In this document: positions 9,500-22,400 of the stretch, piece after piece
Layout: each line of letters begins with the position of its first letter
Numbering within the stretch: the stretch's first letter is position 1
NCBI GenBank assembly: GCA_001929475.1
Contig: LXFE01000157.1
Span: 1 to 64,000, forward strand
Direction: 5' to 3'
Length of the DNA stretch: 64,000 bases
Source: Neolecta irregularis DAH-3
Lineage: Eukaryota; Ascomycota; Neolectomycetes; Neolectales; Neolectaceae
Notes under the pieces: generated by a model
Database searches by the model: none
What the model saw: only the letters and a program-made list of their open reading frames with translations
What the model was told of the DNA's origin: nothing
Program-made: the position numbers and the translations under genes

Positions 9500-12400
9500 A
9501 TGGAAAGGTCTCGCAGAACATTACAAAAACAGTCGAATTCGGCCAGATTGGCTGAATTGAAAAGACTCCGCGAGGAGGGGACGACACGTCTCAAGGATTA
9601 CCAGGTTGCCGAAGAGGAAAAGATATTTGATCAAGTGGACGAGGAGGAATATAAGAAAGTTGTGCGGGCGCGGCTGGATCGAGATGATTTCGTGGTTGAC
9701 GATCATGGGGAGGGATATGTTGATAATGGAGTCGATGAGTGGGACCGTGAAGAAGCGCCAGATAGCGAAAGCGACGATGACCGGTCGGGCAAGTCGCTAT
9801 GCCCTTTACACAATTAACCAGGCGCAGGTCATAAAAGGAAAGGGGCCAAAGACAAAGAAAGGATGGAAAAGCAAAAAGGCGATATTAACAAATACCTAAA
9901 TCGAAATATTATCCCGTCCACCCCGAAACCTGTACGCTTTTATGGTATCTCTTTAACAATAGGTTGTTTCAAGTCAACAGGATAACCAGTTCATGGCAGA
10001 TCTCCTCGGTAATGTCGATGACTACTCTACTTCAGTGCCGAAAAGAACCAAATCTCTTAAACGGAGAATTGACGATAAATCCCACTTATTTCCCCGCAAA
10101 CGAGCTTCATCACCTCCGATGCGGAATCTCAGCATCCTTAATCGTCCGACAGGATCACGCACACCCGGGGAAACCAAACAAGAAATACATAGCTCTCCTC
10201 CGTCCGTATCAAATGCAGACATGGACTATAGCGACGGCGGGATCATGGACCTCGACACAGATATACCGGATCCTCCAACTCCGCTTCTAGGAAATTCTAC
10301 GCAACATATAGAAGAAGAAGAAGAATTTGAATCGAAACCACTTACCGGAGGAACAATTAGTGCAAAAACAGTAAATATCACATCGACGCGACTAGGTCGT
10401 CTAAAGCATCTGACAATTCCTGGTAAGACACCCCTGCACGACGGAGAAAGCTCGCCCATCCACGATACATTCAATTCCCGAGAATGGGCACAAGTTAATA
10501 ATTCTCTGAATATCTCGGAAACACCATCGACTCTCTCATTCGGAAAAATACAATCTCACGAAGCCCTAGAACAAGATGGAAGTATCCGTTTCTTTTGGAT
10601 AGACTATGTCGAAGTAAACGGGGTCCTTGGACTATTCGGCAAAGTTAAAACACTCCGAGGGTATGTCAGTGCCTTTTGCAAAGTTGAAGGGATTTTGAGA
10701 AATCTCTACTTTTTACCCCGAGAAACACGATTTCGTAGGGTTTCCTTCTCACATCACTACAATTGACTAAATCCAGGGGCCGGAAATACCACAAATGAAC
10801 AAGTCCAGATGGAGGATGTGTATGAAGAAGTCTCAAATTTGTTTACGAAATTGAAAATCACACAATGGAAAAGTAAACCAACTACACGCAAATATGCTTT
10901 TGAGATTCCGGGGATTCCGGCTCAATGCGATTATCTAAAGGTTCTTTGTCCATCTGATAGTAAGCCCCGCTCTTTTAAAACATTCTTCTAATTATCATAA
11001 ACGAATTTACCGACAGATTTGACTGGAGAGACTTTCTCTCTCGTATTTGGGACCAATACCGCTCTATTTGAACAGTTTGTGCTTTATCGAAAAATTATGG
11101 GACCGTGTTGGTTGACTATTAAGGAACCTAATTTATCCGCCGCTCAGAATTCCTCTTGGTGTAAATTAGAGTTTGGAGTCAGCGATCCTGAATGTATTAC
11201 ACCGATAGATGATAATGTCCCACCGCCTACATTCACATTGACAAGTCTTGCACTGAGAACAGTGATGGACCATAAAGCCAACAAACAGGAAATTGTCCTG
11301 GCTTCCCTCCGAATTTTCGAAAATGGTGCGCTATTACTCGAGATGTGGTCCTAATTGTCACAGTAAGTCTCGATGATCCCACGCCAGCGGAAAAACTGCC
11401 ATGCAGTACGTTCACTGTTGTTCGGCCTTTACGAACCGTCTTTCCGGCCGGTTTCGAAGCGCAAGTAAAAAGCCATCGTGGAGTTATAAAGCTAGAAAAA
11501 ACAGAGGCTTCATTGCTGAACTGTTTAATTTGTTCCGTCCCTTTAGAGCCAATATTGATCAATAGCGAAAATACAACAAATTGATCCAGATTTTCTGATA
11601 GGTCATAACATCGAAAATGTCGACTACTGTACTCTTCTCGCGAGAATGAAGGAACGAAAGACGCATAACTGGCATCGTATCGGTCGATTGAAGAGATCAG
11701 AATGGCCCAAGGGTTATGGCCGCACAGGTTTTAGTTTCGCCGATCGAGGTATAATCGCCGGTCGATTAATAGGGGATCTTGCGAATGATCTTGGTAAGGT
11801 ATGAAGAATATTATTATCGTAAGTCTGAAGAAGTAGAGTTTGATCAAAGCTACTTCTTGGAGTTTAAGTGAATTGGTTCAACTTCAACTCGGGATTAAAC
11901 GAACAGACGTTGATGCTGAAAAAACGATGAGCAATTCCACACAATCTGGTCGTGGAATGATGGATTGGCTTGAGCATTGTGAAGTTGATACCTATTATAT
12001 CGCTGCTATCGCTCTTAAAGTCCAAATGCTACCACTTACTCGCCAACTTACCAATCTTGCTGGGAACTCTTGGTACAACTCCCTACTCCTAATCCAGCTC
12101 ATAGCAAGGGCGCGAACGCTTGCAGGAACTAGAGCAGAACGAAACGAATTCATCTTGTTGCATGAGTTTCATCGAAATAAATATATCTGCCCTGACAAAC
12201 AACGGGGGAAGAAACTTGCAATAAAGGAAGATGAAGAAGATGACCCTGAAGTTGCCGCCTCTTCAAAGAAGAAGGAGAAATATAAAGGTGGTCTAGTCTT
12301 TGAACCTGCAAAGGGATTATACGACAAAATTATTTTGGTGATGGATTTTAACTCCCTTTATCCAAGCATTATACAGGAGTATAACATATGTTTCACTACT

Positions 12401-14305
12401 GTCGATCGTAGCGAGTTTGTAGGGATCCTTTTGTCCCTTGGTTTCTTACGCAAAGGTTGAAACTTCAGATAATATGCCGGAATTACCTGGCAGAGAGATT
12501 CCGCTGGGCATTCTTCCGCGGTTGATCGCCACATTGGTCGGTCGAAGAAGGCAAGTCAAAAGTCTGATGAAAGATAAGAATGCCACCCCCGTCCAGCTTT
12601 CTCAAGTGTGTCTGAATTTGAAAGATTCCGGCGCTGACTGCTAGTGGGATATCAAACAGCAAGCTCTCAAACTTACGGCTAATTCCATGTACGGATGCTT
12701 AGGGTATACCAAATCTCGCTTCTATGCAAGAGCACTTGCTATGCTTACGACCTTCAAAGGAAGAGAAATCCTTACAAATACTAAGGCGCTTGCAGAAGAT
12801 ACTATGCAATTGCAGGTTATCTACGGAGATACTGATTCTGTTATGATCAATACAAATGTCGATACCTTTCCCGATGCTATGCGAATCGGGAACGAGTTCA
12901 AAAAGTTAGTCAACGAACGGTACAGACTCCTCGAGATTGATATTGATAATGTTTATCAACGATTGCTGCTACACGCCAAGAAGAAGTATGCTGCGCTAAA
13001 TCTCGTAGATGTTGGAGGGAAACTTGAACCCAAGATCGATATCAAAGGTTTGGATATGAAACGCCGGGAATACTGTAATCTATCAAAGGACGCCTCGCAT
13101 TACATTTTGAGTCAGATTTTATCTGGAGAACAAACGGAAGTCGTTGTTGAGAAGATTCACGAATATTTAAGAGAACTAGCCAGCAAGATGCGCCATGGGG
13201 ATTTCACATTCCACAAATATATCATTCATACGGTATGTTTCATCTGGAGGATGAACTCTCATTATAAGCGAATGGGAAAGAATCCAGAGGATTATCCTGG
13301 AGGTAGAACGATGCCCCATATCCAAGTTGCCTTGAAACGTAAGGCGAGAGGACAACCTGTTCGCATAGGCGATGTCATTGCATATATCATAACGGGCGAA
13401 GATGATTCAACGCATGTCGCAGATCGTGCTGTCCCGAAAGAAGATTTTGAAAAGCCAAATCATGGTCTTATTATCGGTATGTTAGAATTGTGTTTTTTAT
13501 ATTCTGAGTAAAGATTACAATTACTACCTGGGCCACCAGATCCTTCCACCAATAGACCGCCTCTGTGCACCTATTGAAGGTACAGATGCTATGCGCATCG
13601 CGGACTGTCTTGGACTGGACCCTGTCAAATACAAAACAACGAGCATTACTCAAGCCGAAGTTGAAATTCAACCCTTAGAAGCTCTTATCAGCGACGAAGA
13701 ACGCTTCCGTAATACTGTCAAATTTGAAGTACTGTGTAATAGTTGTCACGAGAAAACCTTATTCGAAGGTCTTGCGAAATCGACTGTATCTCTGTTTTCA
13801 CGACGATTACTGATTAAAGAATATGATTACTCCCCGTGGTTTCGTGTGTTCATGCGGAGCAGCCTTAACTCTGCTTACTATTTCAGCACAGGTAGAACAT
13901 CAACTTCGTGCCCAGATTGCATTATATTATGAGGCCTGGCTCATATGTGATGATACATCATGTGCTAATCGAACTCGTCAAATTTCCGTGTATGGAAGAA
14001 GATGTCTATCGAAGGGATGTCGCGGGAGAATGAACTACGAATATTCAGACAAGATGCTTTACAATCAATTGCTATACATTGAAAGTCTATGGGACGTCGA
14101 CAGAGCCAAACCGGACAAGGAAAGCAAATCAACCGGTATCAATGTTCTTACTTATGATACTGAAGCGAAAATAGCGGCTGTGGGCCTTCTTGCTGAACAC
14201 AACCGTGTAGGATTTGAGAAAATCGGGAATATTGTGAAGGGATATCTGGCTAAATGTGGGAGACGATATGTTGATTTGGCTAGTTTATTTGGATTTATGG
14301 AATAA
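9500..14305 (+). CDS. POL1: DNA polymerase alpha catalytic subunit
   Basis: Catalytic subunit of the polymerase alpha-primase complex that starts leading and Okazaki strands. Fourteen exons: 9500-9792, 9838-9931, 9963-10734, 10777-10959, 11017-11325, 11364-11531, 11566-11798, 11837-12072, 12109-12418, 12456-12605, 12645-13232, 13269-13476, 13514-13785, 13820-14305; 1433 aa, normal for the family. N-terminus has the alpha-specific [16 protein letters not shown] segment. Family B motifs are intact: motif [18 protein letters not shown] (about residue 840), motif [21 protein letters not shown], motif C YGDTDSV (about residue 976). The C-terminal cysteine clusters (CNSC..CSCG and [14 protein letters not shown]) that bind the B subunit are present. 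The intron at 12073-12108 is 36 nt, stop-free and a multiple of three, so its retention would insert 12 residues. Introns are 31-57 nt. Confidence 0.95.
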
Positions 14306-14477
14306 TCAACGAGTTTCAAACTATGACGGCATTTTGCTTTATCACAGCGAGTTGCATATTATATCAAAATTAGACGTTTGTATAGCATTGGCAAGCGATT
14401 CTTAGTGTTTAAGTCACACGAAAGAAAGGTCGAGGCTGAAGACGGTTGATTGGCCACTTCTCTCCACAACCAACTAC

Positions 14478-15231
14478 ATGTCATACAACGGAATTGGACT
14501 CTCCACTCCCAGGGGCAGTGGAACAAATGGTTATGTTCAGCGATCCCTGCAAGACTCTATAGATTATATATTTACTTATCAATAGCGCTCACATTCGACA
14601 TCCTCGTCAGCAAGAAACCTCGATGCCTGCCCCACCAAAAGCCCGCAAAGCTGATCCCGAAATCCTCCTACATGATCAGAAACGCAAAGTAGAAGCGAAG
14701 CTATATGAGCTACGTGATATACTGGAAGATGAAGGTGTTTCTGAAGAAGAAATCGCAGCCAAGGTTGAGGAGACGAGAGCTCAACTGATGTTGGACCTAC
14801 AAACGCAGGAAGATAAGAAACAGCTGAAACCTCATCAAATTCATGAAATGGCAGTCGAAAAGGAGAAGGAGTTGGAGCGTCTACAGAAGGCTTTCGATGT
14901 GGACAGCGAGGGAAAATCTCTGCGAAGGCAAGAAAGAAAACGCTTTGACGAAGCTGAATTTGACGGTGTTCCCAAGGGACCTCGGCAACGTCCTCGATGG
15001 GACGGACGAAGGCGGGAACATGAGAATGGGGATGATACTCGAGGAATTCTTGATGATCGGAGGAGAATTGACCTGGATGATCGCCGTGAATTCCGGAGAC
15101 AAGCCAGTGGACCTACTAGACGAAGACGCTCCCAGTCACCTATTAGAGATGGCCGGAGAATCCGGAGACGAAGCTCTTCTTCGGAAGGATCGTATTCCTC
15201 TCGTTCTAGATCTCGGTCAAAAACTCCTTGA
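14478..15231 (+). CDS. CWC21: Pre-mRNA splicing factor CWC21 (cwf21 domain)
   Basis: Spliceosome component that contacts Prp8 near the catalytic centre; the relative of the human SRRM2 N-terminus. Exons 14478-14548 and 14586-15231 give 238 aa. The N-terminus reads [20 protein letters not shown] then QRSLAHIR, the hallmark of the family, but only if the intron 14549-14585 is spliced from a GC donor (GCAAGA) to AG; no GT donor keeps the frame. The cwf21 helical domain ([20 protein letters not shown]) follows at about residue 55. The C-terminus is an R/S-rich tail ([10 protein letters not shown]). The later ATG at 14623 would remove the conserved N-terminus, so 14478 is preferred. It lies about 170 bp after POL1 on the same strand. 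Confidence 0.9.
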
Positions 15232-15820
15232 GCTGGGTCTATTTTCTATATATAAAATTTGTCCGACAGTATGCGAACTGATTTTTGAATTTGTATTTTA
15301 CAAACTGTCAACTGTGGTACTGAAGCGTGTGGCACGGTCACCACAATAAACAAAATATTGGATTGTTATTCTTTCAATGATAAGGTAACATATCAATGAT
15401 TGTCCCAGGCGATAGAGAACATCAATGAATATACCCGACCATCCGCTGGAAGGGGAAATGGGCTACATTTTACTCTTTCCCGATGCGTGTTATTATTTTC
15501 AAAACATGAGATCGTCCATTGGCATGTCCGCACCATTATGCCACAGGAAGCAACGGTCATACAAGCATATCTTAAATTCGAAACTTGTTAACCAAGCATA
15601 CCCAATATTACATGGATTAAATTTCCTCGTCTGATCAATCTTTTGTGTCGTCTGATATCATTAGGACACGAGGCTATAGAGTACATTGCATCCTTGGGTT
15701 TCATTGACGTTGTTTAAAAATGTTATCATTGTTGATAATAAAGAACAGGGAATTTCCTACGACTGAATTGCCATCTCAAACTTCCAAGCTATGAACGAAT
15801 AAAAGAATCACAAATGATAA

Positions 15821-16231
15821 TTATTCTTCCATGATGAAGGGGTCCGACCACCATCTCTCCCAGTCTTTTACGTGTTTCTGCTTACCAAATATCTTCAGAG
15901 TCGATATGAGGATTTTGTAGCTTCCTGGTTTGATTTTTCACCTGATGCCAAAGTGATATTCCATGTTTCGATCCGCGTAAGAGGATCTGATACGGGAATA
16001 ATATGGTTTGTTGGTAGTCTGAATATTTTCCCCGAGTTTGTTACTCAGATCTCCATTTTGAAGAATAGTGTCCGAAATCGTCTCTGTGTTAAAAACCTCT
16101 TCCAAAGTCAGCAAAATGAAATGTGAAAGAACTATACATATTACACAGGCAAGTACCAGATCACTAACTGATGATAAAGCTTCATTGGACTTTTCATGGA
16201 CTGGATAAAGTCCATGGTCCATCACCAACAC
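15821..16231 (-). pseudogene. Unrecognised ORF with one in-frame TGA
   Basis: The 1.16 kb between CWC21 and the tRNA holds one protein-like stretch on the minus strand. From the ATG at 16231 it reads 97 codons with a hydrophobic segment (LVLACVICIVLSHFILL), then meets TGA at about 15938. The same frame then stays open for about 38 more codons to a TAA at 15821, ending in a charged and Trp-rich tail (KDWERWWSDPFIMEE). I do not recognise the family. It could be a decayed gene, an unresolved spliced gene, or chance. Confidence 0.25.
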
Positions 16232-16395
16232 TGCTGAAGTTTCTTCAAAACCGTCGTTTCGAGTCTTCTAATTAGACCACTCAACAAACACCCGTCTTTT
16301 TGAGAGAGCAGGAGCTCACTGATGTCCGAGTTCTCATTGGTCCACCCGAAATTGATCGTGACTGTCAATAAGACAAAATTGTCAGCCACAATTAT

Positions 16396-16473
16396 GCGCT
16401 GTTGGGTTAGTGGTATACTGTGTGCTTGCCAAGCTGTCTGCACGCGACTCGGGTTCGATTCCCGAACAGCGCA
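16396..16473 (+). tRNA. tRNA-Gly(GCC) with a 7-nt intron
   Basis: Acceptor stem GCGCTGT/ACAGCGC with discriminator A, D arm GGTTAGTGGTATA, anticodon stem TGTGC/GCACG, T arm CTCGGGTTCGATTCCCGA. The anticodon loop with anticodon GCC (TTGCCA..T) is interrupted by about 7 nt (AGCTGTC) at the normal intron position after base 37. Removing it leaves 71 nt, normal for tRNA-Gly. A T run follows about 20 bp downstream, fitting Pol III termination. Confidence 0.92.
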
Positions 16474-16668
16474 TGAATTTACCTAGTTTCTATTTTGCCG
16501 ATATCGCTTTTGTATTGAAAGTGTTTCAGAGCTGGATTAAGGGCAGATAATTTCAATGCTAAAATTCATAGAATCATCACATTGTTAATAAAATTATTCC
16601 CAAGAAGCCTGTAATTATAGAAAACAGATGCAGTAACGTTCAGGAACTACACACAGGATCTTCTTCAA

Positions 16669-19264
16669 TTAAACAGGAACCTTCTGCATTTTCTTTGCTG
16701 TTCCAATTTGTGTGTTGTTGACCTACAGATCAGTTTCTACGAATGGAAACAGAAAATACCAGTCTTGCAAATCGTAAACTGCATAAAGTCTCAGGGAGAT
16801 GAGCACCTTTCGGAGAGATATTGACAAACATTAGAGTTTTCGAGTTGCCCCCGAGCGAGTATTGTAGAAGATATGTCAACTGAGAATAATGAATAAAGCT
16901 GGTTAAGATATGCATACTTTGGAATTCCGATAGGGAACATGGCCATTTTCTTTACCATTTCCGAGAGCTGATATGACATCGCCAAGACAACTCAAACTTT
17001 TGTTTATTGCCTGCGTTTCCTTGAGCCGCTCGCCCGTACTTTGACTATGATTTAATCGTTCACTTCCCGCCAAATCCACAAGGTTTAGAGTTCCTTCGCT
17101 TCGCTCCCCGGTAAGCTCGTTTTTCCCCACTAGTTTGAGAATAAACACGCTGTGACTTCGACTAGATCGCTCGTTTGATTTTGTGGCTGCAACAGTCCGG
17201 TTATTGCTCGCTTGTTGAAGTAAGGAAGTTAGTCGTTCTGGATTATCAAGAACAACAGAGGTAAGATCAGTGATTGTAGTTTTACACTCTTTTGGCTCAT
17301 GTCGGATTTCATGTTTCTTTTTGTCAATTTCTTCTGCCTTGCCGAGCAGATCGTTAATTGTTTCATTGTAGATTTCGAGAAATTGACCTTCCATGGTGTA
17401 TATCCATCCTTTTTCTTTGAGAGTAGAGGCTGTATCGTAAATCTGGCGGACAGCTAGGGGTATCATTCCATCTGGAGAGGACATAGTAAACGTCTTGCCA
17501 GAACCTGTTTGGCCATATGCGAAGATGCAAACCTGTCTATTAAGAAGGGCGGTCTGGGTGCAGTATACATTATATCCATCAAGGGCACTCTGTACTAGTT
17601 GAGAAATCTCTTCGAATACTTGTCTGTTTTGGCTTTCGGGACCAAAGACCTGAAATTAGCGAAAGCCGTGTCATGGCACACCTTATCGAATGAAAAAGGA
17701 TAAGCTTTCGTGGAAACATTGCCCAAAGAACTCTCAGCTGTTGGACCCATCAATTCAATTTCCTTTCCTTCTTGATGAGAATCAGGAAACACGATCTCCG
17801 CGGCTCCACCTGACTCTTCGTTTTTTTCATGATGAAGCATAGGCCGAACACGGCAAAATACTCGAATGTTTCCTTTCAACTCTTGAATCTGATTGTGCAA
17901 TTTCCGGCGAACAGTTTCCTCTTCGCGGAGTTTTCGAAATGCTTCGTCTTTTTCGGTTGATGTAATAGAGAGTTCTGATTTGAGATTTGATATTTCCTGG
18001 CTCGCGGTCTTTAGGGACATTTCAAGGGTTTCAATCCGAGTTCTCAAGACACGCCCGTTGGTTTCCAAGGAGATATATGATGATGATTGTTCTTGGAAGG
18101 CGCTCTTCTATCAGTGTAAATCAGAGGCCAATTATACCTCAAGAGAAGCAATTTTGTTCTTCTGCCTCTTGACTTCTTCGATAAGAGTATCGTTCTCGCC
18201 TCGGAGGCATTTCAAATCTCGCTCCTTATTTGCAAATTCTTGATCTAGTTTCTGCTTCTCAAGAGCAGTTTGAGTCTTCAACTCCTGAATTTGTGACGAC
18301 ATTGATATCCTTTGTTCTTCCATTCGATTCTTCAGTGTCCTTTCCATATCTTCTGTAGCAACTTTATAGCTTCGGTTAGTGTCATCGAGTTCTTGACGAT
18401 GTAGCTTTTGGAATTCCACAATTTCAGCTCGGTGTTTTCTAACGAGTGCCTCAACTTCGCTTCTACGTTCCTGTTGTTCAATAGATAAGTTGTTCTTCAA
18501 TTCTTCAATTCTCTTTCTTTGATAGTCACTTCCACTAGACAATTCCGCTTTCTCGGCCATCAAGGCAGCTCTGCTTTCTTCGAGTTCCTGAACTGAAGCA
18601 ATTAGTCAACTGGACTATATGCTGGTTATGACGCACCTCTAGTCCGTTCTGTGTCCACCATTTTCTCCAGGATACCAAGCTCATATTGTTTTACGGACAG
18701 GCGTTCCTGAGTCTCTTCTGCCCACTTTGTCATGTCCTCCAGTCGACCCTTGGTATCCCATTTGGGACGAGATGATTTTGGACCAACGCCCGCAGCAACA
18801 GTCCGAGTCATTATACAAGGAGCATCTGCAGAGCTCGGCGGTCGAGTCGCACCTTGCTGACTGGCAGGTCGAGTAATACTGGCAGCACTGGGGGGTCTTT
18901 TGGTTTGAATAGTAGCCGTACTGACACTTCTTTTGGTTGCCATTCTTGCAGGAGTAACAGTGGGAAGTCTTTTTGCTGTCTGTCCAGCCTTCTCGACCAG
19001 TGTCTGGCGTTTTGATTCGCTGTCTTCGTCAGTTGGAGGTGCCTTTCGTTTCTTGAGCACGGTCACTGACGCTATTGGTACCGGTGGAGGCATTATACTC
19101 GCTGAAATATTGTTTGAGATGTCTTGGAGAGGTGTATTGGGCTTTATGGGTGTCTGTGAAAGCTTCGAAGCTGGTTGCGGGAGGCGGGAGACGACTTGTT
19201 TTAGAGCTGCAGTAGCCGAACAATCGTCATCCATCACGCTGAAGCCTTGATTTTCGTCTGGCAT
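16669..19264 (-). CDS. klpA: Kinesin-14 motor (KlpA/Kar3 type, C-terminal motor)
   Basis: Minus-end-directed kinesin acting in the spindle and nuclear movement. Minus-strand exons 19264-18637, 18592-18138, 18104-17682, 17649-17569, 17532-16918, 16879-16760, 16722-16669 give 791 aa. Residues 1-190 are a basic, S/P/T-rich tail that binds microtubules in relatives; about 190-400 form a long coiled coil; the motor is C-terminal. Motor motifs: neck and start [12 protein letters not shown]-loop [10 protein letters not shown] (about residue 535), switch I NERSSRSH, switch [10 protein letters not shown], and [15 protein letters not shown] at the end. A motor at the C-terminus marks kinesin-14. The start MPDENQ at 19264 is preferred to the TTG-initiated upstream frame. 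Introns are 32-44 nt. Confidence 0.93.
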
Positions 19265-19497
19265 AGACCGGTGATACAATTCGATAACTACAAAGTGGGT
19301 ACGGGTTACGCGATGCGCTGGGTAGATGCAGACAGACAGCAGGCAAGTTTGGGTGTGGATGGGTATCGAGCGCGTATTTTCCCAGCATAAACAAAAACTT
19401 GGGAACAACTTGAATTAAACAATGACTTTCAACACAAGATATCCACACGCAACGCCCAAACAGATAGTCAACGAACCGCCAGCAACAACTGACTCAT

Positions 19498-22400
19498 TTA
19501 TCTCATCAGTATTGCAATGAGTTTTTTCTTCTCTTTAACACTTATGCCAGAAACAAGAGCATCTAGCCATGTATCTCCACCCGCTTTGCTCCTCATACTC
19601 TCAATTTCTGCCTCGATAGAATCCTGCGAAAGCATGTTGATCATCTTTGCGATTTTGTTACTTATTAGCCATTCAAACACTAAACGATCTCTATTTTCCC
19701 AGTCCGAGCGGGATGTATTCGGGTGACTTTCAACATACCAGGCCTCAATCAAACTTGACGCCCTCTTTCGACTTAGATCCGGTGAAATTACCATTATTTT
19801 CTGAATAAGGACCTCTGTCTCAAGCCGTCGCTTAAGTCTCCAATAAAAGAATCGACGAGCTTCCGGCCAGTTGAGTTCCGCACGAATCGCTCCTTTGGCC
19901 TTCATACGTCCAGAACGATCGTGAAGGTCAGCGAATTGTATGCTTATCTGGGAATATATTGGTAAGAGAACTTTCTCGCGCTCTACAAGTTTAGTTTTTA
20001 TCGACGACTGTTCTTCCGCAGACAGTCCTTTATTTTCGAGCTGAGCTTTTAGTGATTTATATGATTCATCTAGACGGGAAATTGTGTCCAATAGCTTGTC
20101 TCGTCTATACTTTATCCCGACAAGACCTTCTGGTTCAATAACACCGGCCCGAGATTCAAGGTCGGCGTACATTTCCATTTGGTCTTCATTGATAGAAGGA
20201 TCTACCACGACCTGATATATCAGCATTGGACGGTAATCTCATATGGTACCCATGAACCACCTCGCAACTCCGAATTTGGCGGAATGTACACAAATATTGG
20301 TTGTTGATATTTGACAAGCGCATCGACAATGAAGCTGCCATACTTCAGGACTTCATTGAACATATCCCGCTGACCTCCAGAAAACCCACGCCAATTGGCA
20401 AATATAATAAGAGGTAACTGTTCTCCATAATTGAAGTCATTAATAGCCTGAGCAGTCTTGAACGCCGAGTTAGGATACCATACTTGACCGGCCTCCATAA
20501 TGAGTTGTTCCGTGGATTCCGCGTTCGCAGGGTCCGCCGGAATGACATTTTCAATTGATCGAGTCTCGACGGCAATAACACCCATTGGTATTCCTCCGAG
20601 ACGCGCCCGACCAACGACCTACATTTGTCACCTTTAACTGAGATAATTGGAATATACCACCGTCCTTGCCCAACCGTTTAAAGTCTCTCTGAATGAACCT
20701 TTGTCAAAGAACCCTGTCTGAAAGGAATCGTGGGCTTCTTTACCAGCAAGCGCCCATCTAATATCAAATGTCCCTTTCGGAGGGTAATATTCGATACTTC
20801 TATCCCAAGGATCGAGCACAGGAGTTATCGGAAGGGGACCATTGCGTACCGCAGGAACATATGATAGCCATTGGATGATCTTGTGGATGCCCTCAAGGTC
20901 GTTTTCGGCGGTGAGGTGAGAGACACCGTTTTTATGCATGATTTGGGTTCCTCCTAGCTGCAAGTTAGATGAATAAACTTCTCGACCAAGAAGTTTATTG
21001 ATCGCAGGAGCACCCGTCAGTATCTAATAAGTTAATATAATTAGTTACGTGAAAAAATGGTTCTTGCAATTGGTTGTCCTTCAATCTGAATGGCACGTTG
21101 GCCGAGACGAACAAGATAAGCACCAATACCTGGAAATGTTGGATGAATATATGAAGTAAACCATACCAACACTTCGACAAGTGACAAGGGTAATCGTGAA
21201 GATATCTCGGTAAGCCCGACTGGTAGCACCAGCAATCAACCCAGAACCCTTCAAACACTCCACACCCAGTCCATCTTCTTGACCGATGATAGTAACAAGT
21301 TTATATCGCTCCTCGTCGTCATCGACAATTTTTACGCATTGTACGGTTTGGGTTCTGTTTTCGGTGAGTCTCTTGTACACATCTGGGGTAAAATAGAGAT
21401 AGTTGAAGCCTTTGTCTGGTCGCTCCTTATCCTTCCAGGCAACCGAGAAGAGTGGAAGTAGCTCTTCGGCGATACCAAGACGAGCGCCAGAGTTTGCGGA
21501 TAGATAAATTCGTGGAATCCCTCTTGCTTGAGCGAATTCGGTAGCATTGAAAAAGAACTGATCTTCTTGTGGACCGAATGAACCGATCCTGAACGTTATA
21601 TCATTTGCAATGACAACGAATTGTCGACCAGTAGGAAACTCTGGCGTTTTGGTAGTCATTAGCCAGGCAATCATTCCAAAGGTATTCGTCCCGGCTTCAC
21701 GAATAACTTCTTGTAGTTCCCCTTTCTCGTCGAAAACCAATTCTTTGGCATCGAGGATATCATCGGGAATCTTGGCCTTCGCATCCTCACTCATTAGTTG
21801 CTGCCATTCTTTTTTGATGGTCTGTCGAAAGATTTCTGGATAATCATAAGCATACGTAGTTCCCATCAAATGGGCCTTCTTTCTTCGAGGTTGGAGCAAT
21901 TCCTTGGTCGGATAGGGCGCCGTAATTGATCGAAGGTGCATTGATCCGACTGACCCAGTACTTGAGCTAAGACTTTTGAAAATCCATCGCCCCTTATCAG
22001 TCTTGATTTCAGCGTACATGTCAACATTGACAACAAAGCCGGAAACATTGGAAATAAGGACGCGAAGGGGGAATAAATCACCAGTATTTGGGTCTGTGCA
22101 AATGATTCGGATTTCGGCATTTGTAACACGCAACCTCCAGAATCGCTTTCCAAATCGTTCGATGAAACCTCCAAGGGCAGTTTCAACTTGAGAAGGAATG
22201 AGACCAAATGCAGGCGTGAAATTAATGAAAATATGATTCATGTCCGATTGTTCGGTTCCGGCTATCTCAAGAGAATCGAGAATGTCACTGACAAGTCGAT
22301 CAGATTCGGTAATGAGATACTCGGTCGTGGGTATTTCGTCCTTCAACCGACCAGGTCTTACTAAAGCCCGGGTGAAAAATCGTTTATCGGAATCGTTCTC

